64,000 bases of DNA from Volvariella volvacea V23 (Eukaryota > Basidiomycota > Agaricomycetes > Agaricales > Pluteaceae), in assembly GCA_000349905.1 (NCBI GenBank), contig KB722739.1, positions 1,734,809 through 1,798,808 of the forward strand, given 5' to 3'. Below are positions 36,101 through 47,416 of the stretch, one piece after another. Below the pieces are notes generated by a model. The model had not been told where the DNA came from. It did no database searches and saw only the letters and a list, made by a program, of their open reading frames with translations. A program made the translations under genes and the position numbers. How positions within the stretch are numbered: position 1 is the stretch's first letter; every line of letters starts with the position of its first letter.

Positions 36101-39011
36101 CGGGATGCTATGCACAATAACGGCAAATGGTTGCGCAGCATTTGTGGTGATATTGAATTGACCAACGGTCCGCATAGTTATATTACGCACCCAATGTAGG
36201 TATGTCATGTGCTGTATATGACTGTCCATCGAGCTATCACAAGGCCGGCGAGCTGCGCGGTGCACTGCCAATACGCCGTCATGAAAACTCATAGTTGTAC
36301 ATATGCACTTTATCTATGGCTGTAAGCAGTTCGCTTGGACCCTAAATGCTTTCATATCTACCCGGCAGGCGATCGTCCTATGGTTAACTTATAAGCGAAT
36401 AGCAGTATTGCATTTAAGTACAAGTGAACCATGACCGCGGTCGACTCCGGGTTATGACCACGATACCATGGTACAGTGAGGCTTTTGCTGATCATCATCG
36501 TCATACTAATCGCATTAAAGCCAATACACTTAATGCAATGAAATTTAACCTAGTTCAGGCTATAATTCAACTGGCCTTAAATGCGTTTGCCACGCTGCAC
36601 ATGTACGCGTGGCATCGCCATGTGCAACTCTCTCCATCGTACGAAGCGGGCGCATTTGATCGTGGCCAAACGACCACGATGATCACAGCCTCTCTTCGGG
36701 CATAAGATAGTATTGCTCTTCAACTTTGACATACCTCCATTGTCGAGTTCTCGGGCTAAACGTGTGGAAAGTCCTATCTGCACAGAAGTGTATCTCCCCA
36801 TTGCAATTGGCCATGTGGCACCACCCAATCGCTGAAAAAGGCAAGGCACGCCAAACGAAGTCTATTAAACACGTAGCAGAATTGACTTGCTTTAGAACAC
36901 CGCTTCGATGTATGTCGCGGAGTTAGGATTTGCCCCCTTCTAGTCAATGAGGCATACTTACAGTCGGTGGACAAGATATAGCCCGTTAATTATAGGATAT
37001 GCTGGTATCAAATCGCCCGTGCCAGCTTCAGCGTTGGGGCCACACCGCAACCGCGGCCGGGGACTTCTCTCTTCTTGATGACCCTAAAATTACGAATCAA
37101 AGGCTCAGGTTTTGAGTCTGATTTTGTTTCGTTCAATCAACATGCTGTCGATGCGTAAGATACACATGCAACTTACGGGATCACCTTCGTCATCCGGGGG
37201 TGTTAATGATAGATGTTCAGACTAGAAGCTGTGGTATGTACCCACGCGGGAGCCTGCCACAAGAAGTAGACAGACAATCTGAATATGGCTTTCTCCTTCA
37301 TCTGATCATCACCAACAATTCCGCTGGTCAGCTTGCCTGGGGTCTTTCTACAATCGTGAATGTCGTAAATGCCGACCCTATCCTTAGGGCCAATGGCAAA
37401 ACAAGATTTTTCAGGAGTGGAGGCTCAGGGTAAACTGGAGAGAGATACTAGTAGCGGGTTGACGCTCAGATTGGTTACTGAATGAGTGTCAAACGATTAA
37501 GGGACAGACACTGATCCCGAGCTTCATAGAGACAGAGAAGTCCTTGGGCCGATAACTAGCAACTCGTATTCCCCGTTATCCAAGGATGTCCGAAGCCCGC
37601 GGTAGGAGTAGAGATGTCTATCATTAGATCGTCTTTGCTTGGTGAGAAGCGGTTGATCTGACGACGCTCGAACTGGTTAAGATTAGGAGCAGAGCAGATT
37701 GAATCCAGCGACAGAAAGGTACCCGCCTCTCACCTGGCTTGGTACCTACCAGTACCACGTGCCCGACACTCTTTAACCTTGCCTATTCCTCCATCGGCGC
37801 TAGTTGCTCCCGATACTCCGTCCCTACCACGTATTCATGGGTAGCTAATCGCAGAAGACCTGGATGCAGATGTGGGCGTCGATACGACACTGTGCCGTGG
37901 GTAATCCACGTGCATAGTTGCATGTGAGCAACACCAAGTTGTACCCACTGCTACATGTCAGGTCGAGGGGATCTGAGGCCCCTGTCGTCGGTTGGTGTTC
38001 GGGACACCGACTGAACAGGGTCAGCATGAGTTGAGAGAACATATCCCATTGTTCTAGAGTTATTCGACCAGAGAGCGTAATTTTCGCTGGCGGCCACTTA
38101 GCACGGTTTCGTTGGTCATGCTACCAATGTGCGCATATCAACCACTTTTACCCGACTTCCCCGTTTAGCTTACCTCTCAAGACACCACAAATATCATTTT
38201 AGGATTGAAGGCATAGAGGGCTGGGTAATCATATTTTACGTCCAGCGCATGTTGCATGCATCAACCCAAAAGTTAAAAACCAGCAATGCTCAATGCTTCA
38301 TTCCTCCCAAAATGCAGAGGCAGCTACAAAAACTACGTTGAATTATGTTGTGCCAGAAAAGGTAATGAATGGCCTACCTCTTGGAACCTGTCCTCGAGGA
38401 AATGATGGCGGGATCGGTCATTACATTCTTAAGTTCCGAACAGCGGGGATGGGAACCTGAACAGACGGCTATGTGAGTGGACTGCGCGAAAGCCCACACG
38501 CGCCCACAAGTAGCATTCCGTACTGGCGCGGATGCCTGGTTCTTGCTGGCGAAAATTCTAGGTACAAAACCCAAACACCGCCAGTACAGCATGTCTAGGG
38601 TGAATTGTACAAGTAGGGTAATGGTTTGCCCAGGAAACCAGTAACACGTAGAGCCATCTCACGGAACAAGGAGATGCCAGTATCACTGAATGCTGCTTGC
38701 CAGGATTAACTCGATCATCTTATCTTTACCTCTATCGTCCAGGTATATGATGCATTACGCCCGAAAAGAGCAGGGTAGCCTCTTTGCGTGCTTTGGTCTT
38801 GTCGTGTTGCATAGGCGCAGAGCTATGGAGACAACGAGGGAACGTATGCACTATGTTCGAGCTTGAATAGAACCGCTGAGTCGCTGGTTGACGCGAGGTT
38901 AGGTAACCCTAACCACAAGCGACAGTCGTGAAAAATCGGCTTTGCGTTCCCACGGCCATATTTCCTACTTCCGCTGTCCTCTCCCTCCCAACTTCAACGA
39001 CAAAATATCTA
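33101..39011. other. 5.9-kb stretch without a resolvable gene
   Basis: Only short frames occur. A few look spliced or degraded. One plus-strand frame near 35650-35860 reads YNTARIVGGTDLVQHRI. Another at 37200-37433 reads LLHLIITNNSAGQLAWGLST. A minus-strand frame near 34970-35200 reads PVYIPISISGSRAGREACFI. None matches a family I know. No long terminal repeats or transposase motifs were seen by eye. The stretch may be a gene graveyard, or may contain finely split genes that a long-ORF search cannot show. Confidence 0.35.
38897..38914. promoter_or_regulatory. Perfect 7-bp inverted repeat upstream of ATP4
   Basis: GGTTAGG, a 4-nt loop TAAC and CCTAACC, centred about 107 nt before the ATP4 start codon. 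The symmetry and position would suit a dimeric factor binding site. The half-site resembles telomere-type TTAGG/CCTAA repeats, which some general regulatory factors bind, but no such factor is demonstrated here. Confidence 0.4.
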
Positions 39012-40012
39012 ATGGCCTCCAGAATTGCTCTTAGTTCTTTGCGATCCGTCGGTTCGTTGGTGCTGTCTTTTAACGCTATCCAAAAGTCATTAATCCAGTG
39101 AAATATCCAGTTAGGCCCCGTGCGGTCGCTGCTTTGCCCCAAGCAATCCACGCGTAAGTTGTTTTTATTCCTCAAAGATCCCTGCAGCTTGAAGTAATTA
39201 TATTGCAGTCGTTCATTGGCATCCTCCGCCAACCCTCCACCACCCGCTGAGCGTGCTAACGAAGTCATCAACAAGCTTCCTTCCTCCCCGAACCTCATCA
39301 CCAAAACTGGCTCTGCAGTCCTCGGCACCGGTCTCGCTGCTACCGCTATTTCTCAAGAGCTCTATGTTGTGAACGAGGAAACCATTCTGCTCGTTGGCTC
39401 TATCATTCTTTTCACTTATCTTGGCAAAGTTCGTGTTCCGAGAAATTCCACGGGTGCTTTGGTTTTTAACCTGGGTTGTTGGATAGATCCTTCGCCAACC
39501 TTACCGGGAGTGGGCAGACGCACAAATTCAGCGCATTAAGGGTGTTCTTGAGAGTGCCCGTGCCGAGCACACGCAGGCCGTAAAGGAGCGCATCGATTCC
39601 GTTGGTCAAATGAAGGATGTTGTTGCACTCACGGAGGGTCTCTTTGCTCTCTCCAAGGCATGTTGATCAGAAAACATGTGGTGTCGACCCTTCCGCCTAA
39701 CCATTTCACAGGATACCGCTAAGCTTGAGGCTGAGACCTTTGTTCAGAAGCAGAAGGTCGCTGTTGCCGCAGAGGTTAAGGCTGTCCTCGACAGCTGGGT
39801 GCGCTATGAGCAGCAACAGAAGGAGAGCGAGCAAGCTGAATTGACAAAGACTGTCATTGCCAACGTCATTGCTGATCTCAAGAACGAGAAGACCCAACGC
39901 GACATCCTTCTTAGTGCAGTCGCCGAGGTGGAACGTATGTGCTTGTTTCAGCTCCTTTCCCGCGCATCGCTAAAGTACGCCCACAGAACTCGTCAAGAAC
40001 AAGGCTATTTAG
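39012..40012 (+). CDS. ATP4: Mitochondrial ATP synthase subunit b (subunit 4)
   Basis: Subunit b forms the peripheral stalk of mitochondrial F1Fo-ATP synthase. Six exons (39012-39051, 39111-39153, 39209-39428, 39487-39657, 39712-39934, 39987-40012) encode 240 aa. The presequence is MASRIALSSLRSV with VRPRAVAALPQAIHARSLAS. The mature protein follows with PPPPAERANEVINKLPSSPN, LITKTGSAVLGTGLAATAIS, the TM segment ETILLVGSIILFTYLG, and the long stalk helix (QIQRIKGVLESARAEHTQAV, WVRYEQQQKESEQAELTK), ending QLVKNKAI. The fourth intron begins GCATGT at 39658, with no GT available, so it appears to be a GC-AG intron. Two further donors are GTTCGT. All phases agree. Confidence 0.95.
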
Positions 40013-42078
40013 ATCACTTGCATCGATTTCCTTCTTCAGACAATAGATTACCCGTTTTAAGCAGGGAGGAGATTGTTCTTAGAGTGTGATGTTGCAGCCG
40101 GACTGAAATTCCACCAAGTTATCCAACCACCCGCGACACATGGGCACACCATTGGAATTCGATTTCGAATGTTCTTCAGTCGGACGGAAAGGACGGAAGT
40201 GCGTTCCGCAGTTTGAATATGCCGCCACGAGGGTAGACCCCCAAGTCGCCAACGCGGCTTCCTCGCCCTCTTGCTGCATCACATTCTTTTCACTCGGGCA
40301 TTTCCATCTCGACTGCGCTTATTATAGCTATGCAGCGGGGATCACCCCATCCTGCACATTGCCTTCGTAGACTGACGTTTTTCATTGAACCCTGAACTGA
40401 CAAGACTTTAGTGGCACCATGTGCATTGCTGTAGATCATCGGCCTGGCTTCTCTTCCGGCACCTTCGGACCCGGTCTGGTGCTTCAGGTCTCTAGCGCTG
40501 TGCTATCGCTTTGGATTTTCTAGATGCTGGACTTTCTGAATGTCCCTGACGAGGCCCGCTAGACCGATATCTACATCATCATTGATGCAATAATTGGGGG
40601 GCTTGACGCTTTCTTGACTGTTTGCCTAATCTAGCAACGTTGCTGCGTGCTGCAGGGTGTGGTCCTGCCCACTTGACCTCCAGAACACGAGGTCACTTTG
40701 AACGGACAGCAGCCGAGATTTAAGCTGGGATTTGCCCCGAGCAAACATGTAAGGCACAGGTGTACCAAATGAAAGAGTCCCATACTATTATTATTTGGTC
40801 GCATCTCCAACAACTTATCGGGCTTACTGTGCGTCGTATAGACCAAGTCAATTTCTGAGGCGCTCAAGGTGTGGGTCAGCAATCTGTTGCTCAGCTGCGC
40901 CACATTAAGTTGCGTGCAATCAAATTCCGAATATGATGAAACAAAGTTCAAGGTCCGCGATAGTGTCTGCAACCAGGATCATAGTATCACAGTGCCATGG
41001 TAAGGGATTGAGGCTGATTGAGACCACTCGCTTACTATGTAAGTTTAGCTCATGCAATCTCCGTTGGAAAGACAGGTTTCAACAATGGGCCCCGCCTCGT
41101 GCAAGTAAATGTCGCCTGCATGTTTTTGATTGATCACAATCCAATTACGACATAGTTTGTGGTTTAACAACTTTGCAGAGTTGCGAATAAAGCTCAACCA
41201 GCGGAAAACTCGTCTCCTGAGACGTAAGATAGGGCTGAGATACTGCCCAGTCTTCCGGTACGTGTTTCTTGTTTGCTCGGCGGATAACACATGAGGCAAT
41301 GAACAATATGCTCCGAGGGCCTTAGTCGACAGGCCCAGGGTAAGAAAGCAGCACCAGCACTGATGATATCACAGCGCACGCTCCTCAGTCGCAATAATAT
41401 TTCATCGCTCCGCCAAATTCGTCTGTGCGTGGTGTGGCAGGTAGTCTGATAAAGGACTATTACATCCTCACCTATCCCATAGGTCTTTGAAACCCACAAA
41501 GTTGAAATTGTGGTAGAAGTCTCTAACCAACTCGCTTGATAACTCGGTGATACCCTCCGCAGCCCGGCCGCTGTAGAAAGGATTTGGATAAGGGTTTTCC
41601 TTCTTCGTACGATATCCGTCCAGTCCACCTCGGCATGTGTTCTTCAAACGATGTAAAGATGCTTTTCTGAAACGCAAAGACGGGCATTGGCAGATACCAT
41701 GGCTTTTTGAGCCAGTACTTACGAGATTGGGGTTCACGGAGGCAATTCCCCTGGCTAATGATTGTGAGGTTGATTAACCATGCCCATAAAGCCTTAAGAA
41801 ATGACGACATAGAAATCTATAATCTACCAATGCAACACAGGTACACTATATTACAAGCCCCTTGAAAATCCAGGTTGGGGTTAATTAATGTTAAAAATAA
41901 AAAAACGGTGTATCCTACAGGATGTGCCTCGTATCCAATGAGTAGCGGATATATGTTACAAGTTTCGTTCATAAGAACGACATTAACGGAGATGGGCAGA
42001 TGGAGCGCCCTCCACCTTTTGAAATGCGAGGAGGTCGTGATACGAAAACTTGAAACAAGAAGCCCAAAGAGAGTGCGG
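40013..42078. other. Spacer with an unresolved minus-strand coding candidate
   Basis: 40013-41040 shows no coding evidence. In 41040-41815 several minus-strand frames are open, including pieces reading DGYRTKKENPYPNPFYSGRA and NKKHVPEDWAVSQPYLTSQE. Plausible donors and acceptors exist between them, for example GTAAGT just after 41730. I could not assign a family or a full model, so this may be a small split gene or the remains of one. Confidence 0.3.
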
Positions 42079-43675
42079 CTAACTCGGTCGCCGTCTGTGC
42101 ATAGGAATCTCAGTTGTATTAATGCCCCGGTCTGGCACCACCCAAGCATCCTCAGATCCTGGCATTGTTTGTATCGCATTAAGAGCGTTGTCTACGATCA
42201 TAGAAGCTTGACGTAGTAGCCGCGATTCGGTTGGTGGGGTGGCCTGACGCCGAAGTTTGATGATACTGCATGCACGATGCGAGGGAACATAAGCGCTGTA
42301 GACAATGCATGTGAGGGCTATAAACAACATACACTCTACAAGCCTGTTGATTGCTCGCATTAGCTGAGAGCATCGTATGAACATTTGGCTGCATACTCAC
42401 AATTGAATTGGAAACAATGAAAATTAGTGGAAATCCAATCAAACGGGCAGACTCGTCTACATTCCTAGCATAGCGTGGGTATGGCCATAAAGGATATGGG
42501 AAAATGTACTCACTGGTAGTACATAATAGCTGCTGCTGCATTAACAGCAAGGATGGCGGCAAAGGCCATCAGTCCTACTGGGTGTTAGTAAAAGCGATAT
42601 TACGATGCGAGACCACGGACCCTGGCGTAGAAAGTAGCTTGCTAGTGACCCCTGTACCGGCTTTGTTCGGCGGCAGTGCTTCATTATACTTGGTGAGAAG
42701 ATGGGAACCCGAAATTAGCTGTAATGACTTACAATCATGACGCATGCAAGCGATATGAAGTCCATCAACACGGCGGCAAGCTTATATTCGGCATATAGTG
42801 AGTGCGTAGTTATTATGAATACCTCATTTAGACACTTACCATGGAGGTCTAATGAGATATACCAGCTTAGTTATGTATCCGGCAGATGGGGGGATCATAG
42901 AAACGACTTACACCCATTTTTACTCTCATGTCTCGAGTTATATAGTTGGGAAAACACCCAGTGTTGCCAAACGCTCTATAGAATCGCCTCGAAATTGGAG
43001 TCGGATTGGTACAGAATACCCAAATATCGATACCGACGAGACCCGCGTAGAAAACACCGAGTATTAACTTTGCATTCCGTGTCCGGCCGCAAAATGCGTG
43101 TGCACGGATCGCCATAATGCCTGCATCAAATAAGTAGTCGCGATGAAAGCCTCCGCATTAGATGTCAGTGCGAGAGAGACTCGGAATGCAACTTACCATG
43201 AGGTAAAAAGTGCTGATATAAATGAAATATGAGTTAGAGAGCGAGAGGGGTTCACTGCGCAACATACAGCTGGAGCCAATAATCCATGAACAGGCCTTAT
43301 CACTCGTTCACACAACTCCGAAGGGTGGTCATTAATGTAGGCCCACATTGACACTGGGAGCAAGAACATAGGGTAGTAGCGGCAAAAGAGGTATCCCCAC
43401 TTGATCAACGACCAGCGAGTGGGATAGACCTAAGTTCAGGGATAGTTGGAAAACGTGCCACTAGGGAGGGCTGGATCCCATCAGTTGCACTCACAGTTTC
43501 GATTTCATGTTGCAAGCTAGAAATTAGCGCTGGCTTGAGTAAGATTATGGGCATAAGCAGAAATAACAGCGTACTTTACAAACCAGTCAAATACTTGTAG
43601 AGCGTATGCCGCCACCAATGAATATCTCAGCTTCAGGATAAGTCTAAATGTTAGGATTAGGTACTGAGATCGCAT
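42079..43675 (-). CDS. DUF6533 multi-pass membrane protein in 12 exons
   Basis: DUF6533 proteins are a large, uncharacterised family of about seven-helix membrane proteins in Agaricomycetes. Exons: 43575-43675, 43495-43516, 43268-43429, 43197-43212, 42912-43120, 42840-42848, 42733-42780, 42658-42688, 42514-42574, 42401-42464, 42333-42343, 42079-42265. They give 306 aa in one frame. The DUF6533 core is YSLVAAYALQVFDWFVNLQH, EIETVYPTRWSLIKWGYLFC, RYYPMFLLPVSMWAYIND. Later helices include LILGVFYAGLVGIDIWVFC, LAAVLMDFISLACVMI and GLMAFAAILAVNAAAAIMYY. The C-tail contains RQASMIVDNALNAIQ. Exons of 9, 11, 16 and 22 nt are required to keep the family sequence continuous. The start codon is tentative, because an acceptor-like TTTAG lies just after it. 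Function is unknown. Confidence 0.82.
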
Positions 43676-46600
43676 ATTCGCCCCCTCCTTCTCCTTTCGG
43701 TCAGTTCAACGGTTCGACCCAAAATGGTGTAGGTAAGGTTGAACTGGATCCCCTAGCCGCAACCCTAGGAATGATGCAAAGTACGAACAGTATATTAGCC
43801 TTCAATCGAACAACCAAGAACAAAGCGCCAATCATCCAAGGAAATAGGATTTCGAAATGGGGATGAAAAGCAACATGGAGACATACCTCGGACCCTCTTT
43901 GAACTGCCTATTGGATCAAGGAAATTTCTGCACCGCTGGTCCACATACGTGGATAACCCGAGCAGAAGGAAAGGTGCCCTCTGCTTAGCGTTCAACCAAG
44001 AGCGAACAAGCGGGCCCGGTGAAGCAGAGGTGAAGGACAAGACTGTGATAGGGTATAAAATTGAAACGGAGAACGCTCATCATAAGGTCCTATGTTCGCG
44101 TATGTAAGTCACATTAGAAGTCGCATCAAGCAATTAAGCCTTACTTAGTTAAGGATCTCGCGCGAGGGGTGGTGTTGTGGCACCGCTGATGCGAGGCCGA
44201 TATCGGTTGTCACGTCATGCTGACCGAGCGGGTAGAACGAATTTCAGATTTTGAAGGCCGACCCGGGGCGGAACCAGATTGTACTCTAAGCGGTGGCGAT
44301 CCTTTCTGCAGACCAATCTCTCACGACGTTGCACGTTCAAACAGGTTCAAGCTCAACAATATCTGGACGAACAAAACGGATCGTTACGCAGACATTTGTC
44401 CATGCGGGTCAAGTTGATTAGCACCATATTTTCCTTGATTTTCGTACTGGGCCCTGGATTCTGCTGCGAAGGAGAAGAAACCTGTCCCTTGTTCACCATG
44501 TGAGGTATTTATACCTCGACTGTATTATCCAATATCTCATATGACACGTTTGAAGCAACAATCTGTTGCGACTGGGGCAGTACAATCTAGTTCGATGATG
44601 GCTACCTGCTTCGTTGCCCGCTGTTCCCCGGCTAGCCTCACCTCCATTTAGGCTGTAACGTCCCTATTGGTAGGGAGGCATAAAGTGGAAGTATTTGAAC
44701 TTACCTCTGTGACTATGTGATCATGCAGGTCAACGAGTTGAGCGCTCAAATCGAATAGATCAGCATTCTTCTGCGCTGGTATCATTTAGCGTGTATACGA
44801 GATTCGGCCTACTCTGCCAAAGGGTATGGGCGAGATGGAATGACCCCATGGAATTAGGCCTGGAACATAATGCCATCTGAAGGTTCCAACAAGGACCTAG
44901 CGCATGAAATCACTGAGCCGCATATTCCATCAGCTCAAGAGGCGAACGGACGGTTACGGACAGCCGGCCGAAACGAGGCAATGAACATACGGTGTGTAAT
45001 AAAAGCACTCAATCCCGCTTCCAAGAAAGGTCTAATCTTGACCACAGACATGTATCCTGAACCCTGTGGCCGATCGCAATGGTTTATCCGGCAGATGGTA
45101 CTGGCAGTGTCGCTGCCTCCTAAGCCTCTGTCAAAAGTGCGTACCTGTGCAAGGAACAAGTGGTGTATATACGAAAATGTGTTTCTAGTTTCCACGTCGT
45201 AATAAACAATCACTGACCAAGAGGAGCACATACGCTGTGTTGTTCAAAGTAGTGAGTGTGCGGTCCGTACTTACCCCAACTATGTATACCTATGCTAAAA
45301 ATTCCACCTGCGGATTGAGGTAGAAGTTAATCATGATCATGAACCCCTGATAATCGTGAAGCACCGTATAAAGGAGAATTAAGTTTGCGGCCGGTGGTAC
45401 TTATTTTGCACCTGTGATTTTACAGAGAGTTGTTGAGCTGGTATGGAACTCGATTTTCAATCCAATCTTCTGGCTTGGCCAGTCTGGGTGAGCGCGATGA
45501 TAAATCCAGACATAAGGGGATAATCACACACACTGTCCCGACGGAGCGTCTGATATACGATGCTATCTTTCACCGAGGAGTCCAGCGGGGGCCTACAAGA
45601 ATACAGCAGAGCCGATTCTGGGATTGAAGAGATCACTGAGCCTGTGCTGCTGATGTAAAACTCTAATTATAGCTGACAAGAATCTCGGGAGTCTCTGGCT
45701 ACTCAGTGCAGCTTCCTTGTTCGTGTAAGTTGTGTAGCAGACTAAAGGAGACACCCATAAAGAGTCGGCATACGTACTTTATCACAGGCAATCAATTCAA
45801 TACGCTCGTGTGATCCACATCCTACCATCAGTCCCCTCACTGCCTAGATATTGGTGTCTGGAACCAAGACGGCATTCAAATTTTGGCTTTGCTAGTCTGG
45901 GGCGAGAAAGTAGGGTGAGAATGCTAGGCTACGATGACATCGGTGGCAATTAACACAAGCAGTTGATTCACGAGTCAGGTGGACACATTGCCACTCCAAA
46001 TACCTGAAAGGAGGCCGGATGGGAGAGATAATTCTGGTCGACACGAAGGGCGACTCGGTGGATGCTACATACAGGTAGATTAAATCCGAAACTCACCGAA
46101 GCTGATATACTAGTGAAGGCACTCAAAGAGGAAGATGGACATTGCTCAGGTAAGAGCGCTGGTATGTCCTTCCCTTGGTGTTTTATGCCAATAGTAGTTG
46201 AGAGAGCCCTGGAAATGCTTACGCACGGTGTTCCGAATATTTTGAGACGATGGCCTGCACACCAATGGCATCAAGTGTGATATCGTATATTACGTCCTGT
46301 CCGGATACTGGGTACTATTCATATCATCATAGATGGTGAATACGAAAAGAGGGTGATGAAAGGATGATGAACCGTCCAATAAATCTAAATGATAGATCAC
46401 CAACTTCCTCGATCATAGTCCCACGAGCTACAACTGGATTGCGTATACACCTGGACCCACGAGCCAAGCAAAGTGAAAGACTGCCACTAGGCGCCCTCGG
46501 ACCCACTTCGAACCCAATCCAAAGGCGGCGAATTACCCATATAGCAACCTTGTTGACGAAGGAGAGTAAAGGGGACAATCTACAACACGTTACTGCAGGT

Positions 46601-47416
46601 AAGCAAGTAAGGGAAGTAACAAAAGGGACATCGCAGCTACTACGTTTTACCCAAACAAATACGAGAAAGAGAGGTCATCGTCATCGCTATATGTCAATTG
46701 ACATTCAAGAAATGAGATAACAGGAACAAAAAGGTAAAGAATATTAACAGTTCTATAATGGAGTGAAAACAAAACAACAAAAGGTCGGGGTATGTATGTT
46801 AAACTAACACTTTATATCGAGAAAGCTGAAATCTGAAGCGGATATAAGGGTACATTTGGGGGGACAATCGGGGATTGAGGAAGGGGTAGATGAACACAAT
46901 GAACAAGTGCAGAAAAGCACATGGGATAAGGATAAATGAAAGATAAAAAGGGGGGTTAAAAACAAGGGAGGTGGTGGGAATATCAAGGGAACAGTGAAGA
47001 AAAAACTCTCAGCGCTCTAGGCGTAGGCGAAAGGGTGGAGACAACATCAATGTAGCCCAAGATATGAGTGGTAGTGGTATAAAAACGCAGATAGTAGGAC
47101 AGACGAGGTGAGGTGGGATGAACATTGCGGAAGTGATGGCGCAAGAAAGGCGGCGGCAGTGGTGACAACGTTAGGGTGCGGACATCCAGTTATAGACAGT
47201 AGTAGTTCATGAAAGTGAGCCAACCCCAAGGAGAAAACAAGGACGTGGAGATGGTCATCGACGGCCGGCGGAACTGCATGGCAATGATGGATGTTGATAG
47301 GACCGGCCTCCGCGCAAAGTCTAACGAGGCGAAAATAGACAGAAAAATTTCGAAGGACGACAAGAAGAGGACGGGAGGCCAATACACATCGCACAGTGCG
47401 TTCGGGTTATGCAGGT
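43676..47416. other. 3.7-kb stretch without a resolved gene
   Basis: The left end contains the DUF6533 promoter. Elsewhere only short frames occur. On the minus strand around 45150-45300 there are short membrane-like pieces (VYIVG between two splice-like sites, then LTTLNNTAYVLLLVSDC). They could be exons of a second, possibly degraded, membrane protein gene. From 46800 to 47416 the DNA is purine-rich on the plus strand and is probably the 3' UTR of the gene ending at 47417. Confidence 0.3.

Noticed and set aside
38897..38914. Telomeric repeat or chromosome end
   Set aside because: Only one partial inverted copy exists and genes lie on both sides, so it is not a telomere.
38909..39328. 139-codon minus-strand frame over the 5' part of ATP4
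   Set aside because: It overlaps conserved ATP4 exons on the opposite strand and shows no family resemblance.
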